The notes under the pieces are model-generated. The model was not told the origin of the DNA. It did no database searches and saw only the letters and a program-made list of their open reading frames with translations. Positions 60,975 to 64,000 of a stretch of 64,000 nt of DNA are shown piece after piece; within the stretch, counting starts at the first letter, position 1; each line of letters opens with the position of its first letter. This stretch comes from CAZNUM01 sp964539305. GTDB taxonomy: Bacteria > Fidelibacterota > Marinisomatia > Marinisomatales > TCS55. The stretch lies in the NCBI GenBank assembly GCA_964539305.1, contig CAZIIM010000002.1, positions 40,623 to 104,622 on the forward strand, in the 5' to 3' direction. The translations under genes and the position numbers were made by a program.

Positions 60975-63900
60975 ATGTTCCGTCATTTTATTTTGTCCAT
61001 AGCTTTTATCCTCATGACTGCCACTGCCTTTGGTGAGCGTCCCACCGGNNNNNNNNNNNNNNNNNNNNNNNNNNNNNNNNNNNNNNNNNNNNNNNNNNNN
61101 NNNNNNNNNNNNNNNNNNNNNNNNNNNNNNNNNNNNNNNNNNNNNNNNCCACCGGTTTTTTTGATGGTAATCATATCCGTTGTGACATGGAAAACAATGG
61201 TCTGATTGTAAGCGATTATTCCCGTCATTCTGGTTTAGAATGGCCGAATGGTTTTAGAGCCTATGCCGTTTATGCTTCTTCGGTCTGGTTTGGTGGTAAA
61301 GTCAACGGTGAAATCAGGGTGGCGGCTGGGGATTACAGCCCTGAACTGGTCCCCGGTCCCTGGGGCAGTGACCCGGAAGCACCGGAGAATAAATTCTATA
61401 AAGTGAGTCGATCGGATCTATCAGACCCACTGGCGAATAAAGACTTTCAGAACTGGCCAGTGAAATTAGGGGCGCCCTGGGTGGATGAGGATGAGGACGG
61501 GGTGTATTCCCCTTTACCTTCTGGTCCGGACCATCCCGACTTCATAGGGGATCAGATCATCTGGTACGTGGCCAATGACAGTGGTCCCGGATCCCATGCC
61601 TTATTCAACACCCCTCCATTGGGAATTGAGGTACAATATACAATATTTGGGTTTGATCGTATAAATCCGATGGGGGATGTCCTCTTTGTAAAGGTTTTGG
61701 TAATTAACAAAGGCGGGAATACAATTGATTCAACCTACATTGGTGTTTGGGCTGATACCGACCTGGGGGATGCGGGTGATGACTATGTAGGTTGTGACAC
61801 CACCCTTAATATGGGTATTTGTTATAATGATGGTTTGGACGCAGATTATGAAGGGACGATCGGTAGTACCCCGGCGGTGGGGTATGATCTGTTTCAAGGG
61901 CCAATGGTTCCATCACCGGGGGATACGGGGCGGGCATTTGGACGACTTCATCTGGATAAAAAGAACCTGGAGATGACGGCTTTTCGCAATATTGACAAGA
62001 ACGTTCCCCATCCGTATGCGGACCCGGGAACGAAAGAAGAGGTCTTTTATGCTTTGAAGGGAGTCGATAATGATGGCAATGTTATTATTGATCCCACCAC
62101 GTCTCAACCCACTACATTTATGGTTCCCGGTGATCCAACCCTGGATCAGGGGAAGGACGATCAGATCTGGGTGATGCGGGATTATCGTTATGCCAATGAC
62201 GCACGGTTTTTAATAAGTTCCGGTCCCTTTACCATGGCGCCAGGTGACAGCCAGGAGGTGGTGTTTGCGATTATGCTGGCCGTCGATAAGGGAGGCCCTT
62301 TGCAGTCCTATAAGAAGCTTAAGGAAGTGGATGCAATCGTCCAGCAATTTTATGATAGTAGGATGGAGACCGTAAAGGATGTACCAGTGCCGGAAATCCA
62401 GGCCACTGCTTACCCCGAGGCGATCGTTCTGAAGTGGGGCAACAGGGCGGATCATTATGATCAGGTGGACTATATTGATCGGGTTCCTGTTCCCGTATCA
62501 TTTGATTCTGTCTTTGTTACCGATATTCGGGATAGCATCGTCATTACCCAGGATACGGTCATTTCCAGTCAGGGGGATACGACAGTGGTGGTACGGCAGG
62601 ATACAGTCTTTTATTATATCCAGGTTCTGGATCGGGTGGACACGTTATTTAAAAACCAGCCCACCCATTACCGGTTTGAAGGGTATAATGTGTACCAGCT
62701 GGAGACACAAGTTGGGGCGGGTAGGACTAAGAAGATCGCCACCTTTGACATTATTAATGGTGTCACCGATATTTTCGATCGTGTTATCAGTCCTATCTTT
62801 GGTACGGTAGTCAATGTTCCCGTACAAACCGGAAACGATGCTGGTATTCAGCACTACCTGCGGATAGAACAAGATATGTTAAATAACAATACTCCCTTAA
62901 AGATCAACCGGGAGTACCATTTTGGGGTCACTGCCTACGCGTACAATCCTTATGGTGAACCACGGGCCTTGGAGTCCAGGATGAAGATCGTATCCGTCCG
63001 TCCCCAGATTCCCAACCGGTGGGTAAAGAACGACACCAGCCTGTATTATGAAGATGACTTTTCGGCGGAACATGTTTCCGGTATCTCTAATGGCACTGTC
63101 GCTATTCATATCGTCAACCCGCTTGTACTCACTGGGGATGACTATGAAGTCATGTTTTCAGACTGGTACACAGAAGGGGAGGATACGCTGGACCTGAAGA
63201 ATTGGCAGTTGACCGATCTTACAACCAATGAAGTGTTGATTGATGGGAGTGTGATTTTTAATGGGATTGACCTGCGGACCGGATTCAAGTTAGGATATCT
63301 GGGGTCGCCTGTGCTGGATGGCTTCCAGATTGAGATTACTGATCCGCCCGTTGATCTGAATTGGATCGGAGTGGTAGCCAATGCCGACGGTGAGCTGTCC
63401 CTACCGGTGGACGGCGTGGCCTGGTGGTTCTTCCCCGATTATCTGGTTTCAGACGGTAATTATAAGAACCAGCAGGCTATAAGCTCTGCTATTTGGTTTT
63501 TTAATGTAGCTCCACACTATGGTATTGATGAGTATGCTATGCGGGAGTTCGTTTTTGAGTATTCAGGAGGTATTGGCTCTGTCAATCAGGGAATCAGCGC
63601 CCTACTTCCGGATGATTTTGAAGTGCGTTTCACGGGTAATGGAAAAGCGATCACCTACTGGGGGGATGGATCGGTGGTAGACGTTCCCTTTGAATGGTGG
63701 AACATAAAGGACCCGGACAATCCAGATGATGACTTTCAGTTAATTCCCTATTTACGGGATGAAGACGAGAATGGTCAGTGGAACCTGCAGTATGGCCGTG
63801 AGAGTGCCGATCATTCTACTTCTGGCGCTTTGAACGATCCCTGGACGGACCGGGTATATGTGTTGAGTCCCACAGATGAGACTCCGGGTACCCAAGGATA

Positions 63901-64000
63901 TGACAATTTCATGGCTGGCGCTGCCGCCGGCAAGACCCTACCGGACTGGAAGGCCAAGCCAGGGGATAATGATCCCGACGGTCCCATGGATGCGTGGAAT
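60975..64000 (+). CDS. Giant secreted protein, paralogue of the one at 43721; 3' end outside window
   Basis: It starts MFRHFILSIAFILMTATAFG, a signal peptide, with GGAGA eight or nine bases upstream. After a 100-N gap (61049-61148) the chain continues NHIRCDMENNGLIVSDYSRH, matching the paralogue (NRIRNDMENNALIVSDFSGH). Both share the acidic loop (DEDEDGVYSPLPSGPDHPDF here), GDAGDDYVGCDTT, the fibronectin-like EGYNVYQLE segment and the YAYNPYGEP element. The 7 bases CCACCGG occur on both sides of the gap; joining on them keeps the frame (ERPTGFFDGN), so little is missing. The frame remains open at the window end, where the sorting-like C-terminus should lie. A PorV-like partner may follow. Confidence 0.85.
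61049..61148. other. 100-N assembly gap inside the second giant secreted protein
   Basis: A fixed-length gap flanked by CCACCGG on both sides. Collapsing the seven-base overlap restores an in-frame join that agrees with the paralogue's layout. The evidence is weaker than for the 55-bp overlap at 21553, since seven bases can match by chance. Confidence 0.7.

Noticed and set aside
61149..61228. A short frame continuing through the third gap in the wrong phase
   Set aside because: The Ns have arbitrary length. The correct frame after the gap is shown by alignment with the paralogous protein at 43721.
1..64000. tRNA, rRNA, CRISPR arrays, insertion sequences, integrases or attachment sites
   Set aside because: I looked for T-loop-like sequences in spacers, regular short repeats with spacers, and transposase or integrase motifs in the translations, and found none.

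Overview
This window looks like a scaffold from an uncultured bacterium of the FCB (Bacteroidota-like) superphylum, G+C near 50% by eye. The evidence is TonB-dependent receptors with carboxypeptidase-regulatory-like N-termini, a PorV/PorQ-family outer-membrane protein, and very large secreted proteins ending in a FlgD/type-IX-sorting-like domain. Candidatus Neomarinimicrobiota or a neighbouring lineage is my best guess, but it is an inference. Three 100-N gaps mark it as a metagenome scaffold. I found no rRNA, tRNA, CRISPR array, transposase or phage gene.

Layout. 1-5287: a partial YwiC-like membrane protein, a penicillin-acylase-family hydrolase, a glycerophosphodiesterase, and three small membrane proteins on the minus strand. 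5306-19287 (minus): an essentially complete purine operon, purA-L-M-QS-C-E-B-F-D-N-H. PurQ is fused to a PurS-like domain, PurE is of class II (AIR carboxylase type), and no purK is present. Upstream of it lies a peptidase/beta-propeller/barrel fusion that is split only by an artefactual gap. 22611-30608: assorted enzymes, including an ArsC/Spx-family gene whose catalytic cysteine codon is TGA followed by a good bacterial SECIS hairpin (a predicted selenoprotein), a single-domain asparaginase homologue, a DUF1028 protein, a threonine synthase homologue and an EEP-family lipoprotein.

30658-37697 is the most unusual block. A TetR regulator with a palindromic operator is followed, in overlapping or close genes, by a LolA-like periplasmic protein, an outer-membrane barrel, a SAM methyltransferase, a HgcA-HgcB-like membrane fusion (corrinoid-type cap helix with NVWCAA, four membrane helices, ferredoxin tail) and an MMPL/RND exporter. 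It looks like one regulated envelope system of unknown substrate. The HgcA-like motif departs from that of true mercury methylators.

37757-48702: a small nuclease, a class IV aminotransferase, a 50-residue Lys-rich protein, a seven-bladed repeat protein, then a TonB receptor, a giant secreted protein and a PorV-like barrel, closed by a strong bidirectional terminator. 48783-60868: an M23 lipoprotein, an AroQ homologue lacking its catalytic residues, a second TonB receptor with two tandem beta-helix lipoproteins, and a minus-strand run encoding an amidohydrolase, SpoU methyltransferase, CPBP protease, MgtE, a DUF3108 protein and a small membrane protein. 60975 to the end: a second giant secreted protein, paralogous to the one at 43721 and cut by the window edge. 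No gene-free stretch reaches 300 bp; the longest is 26247-26509.
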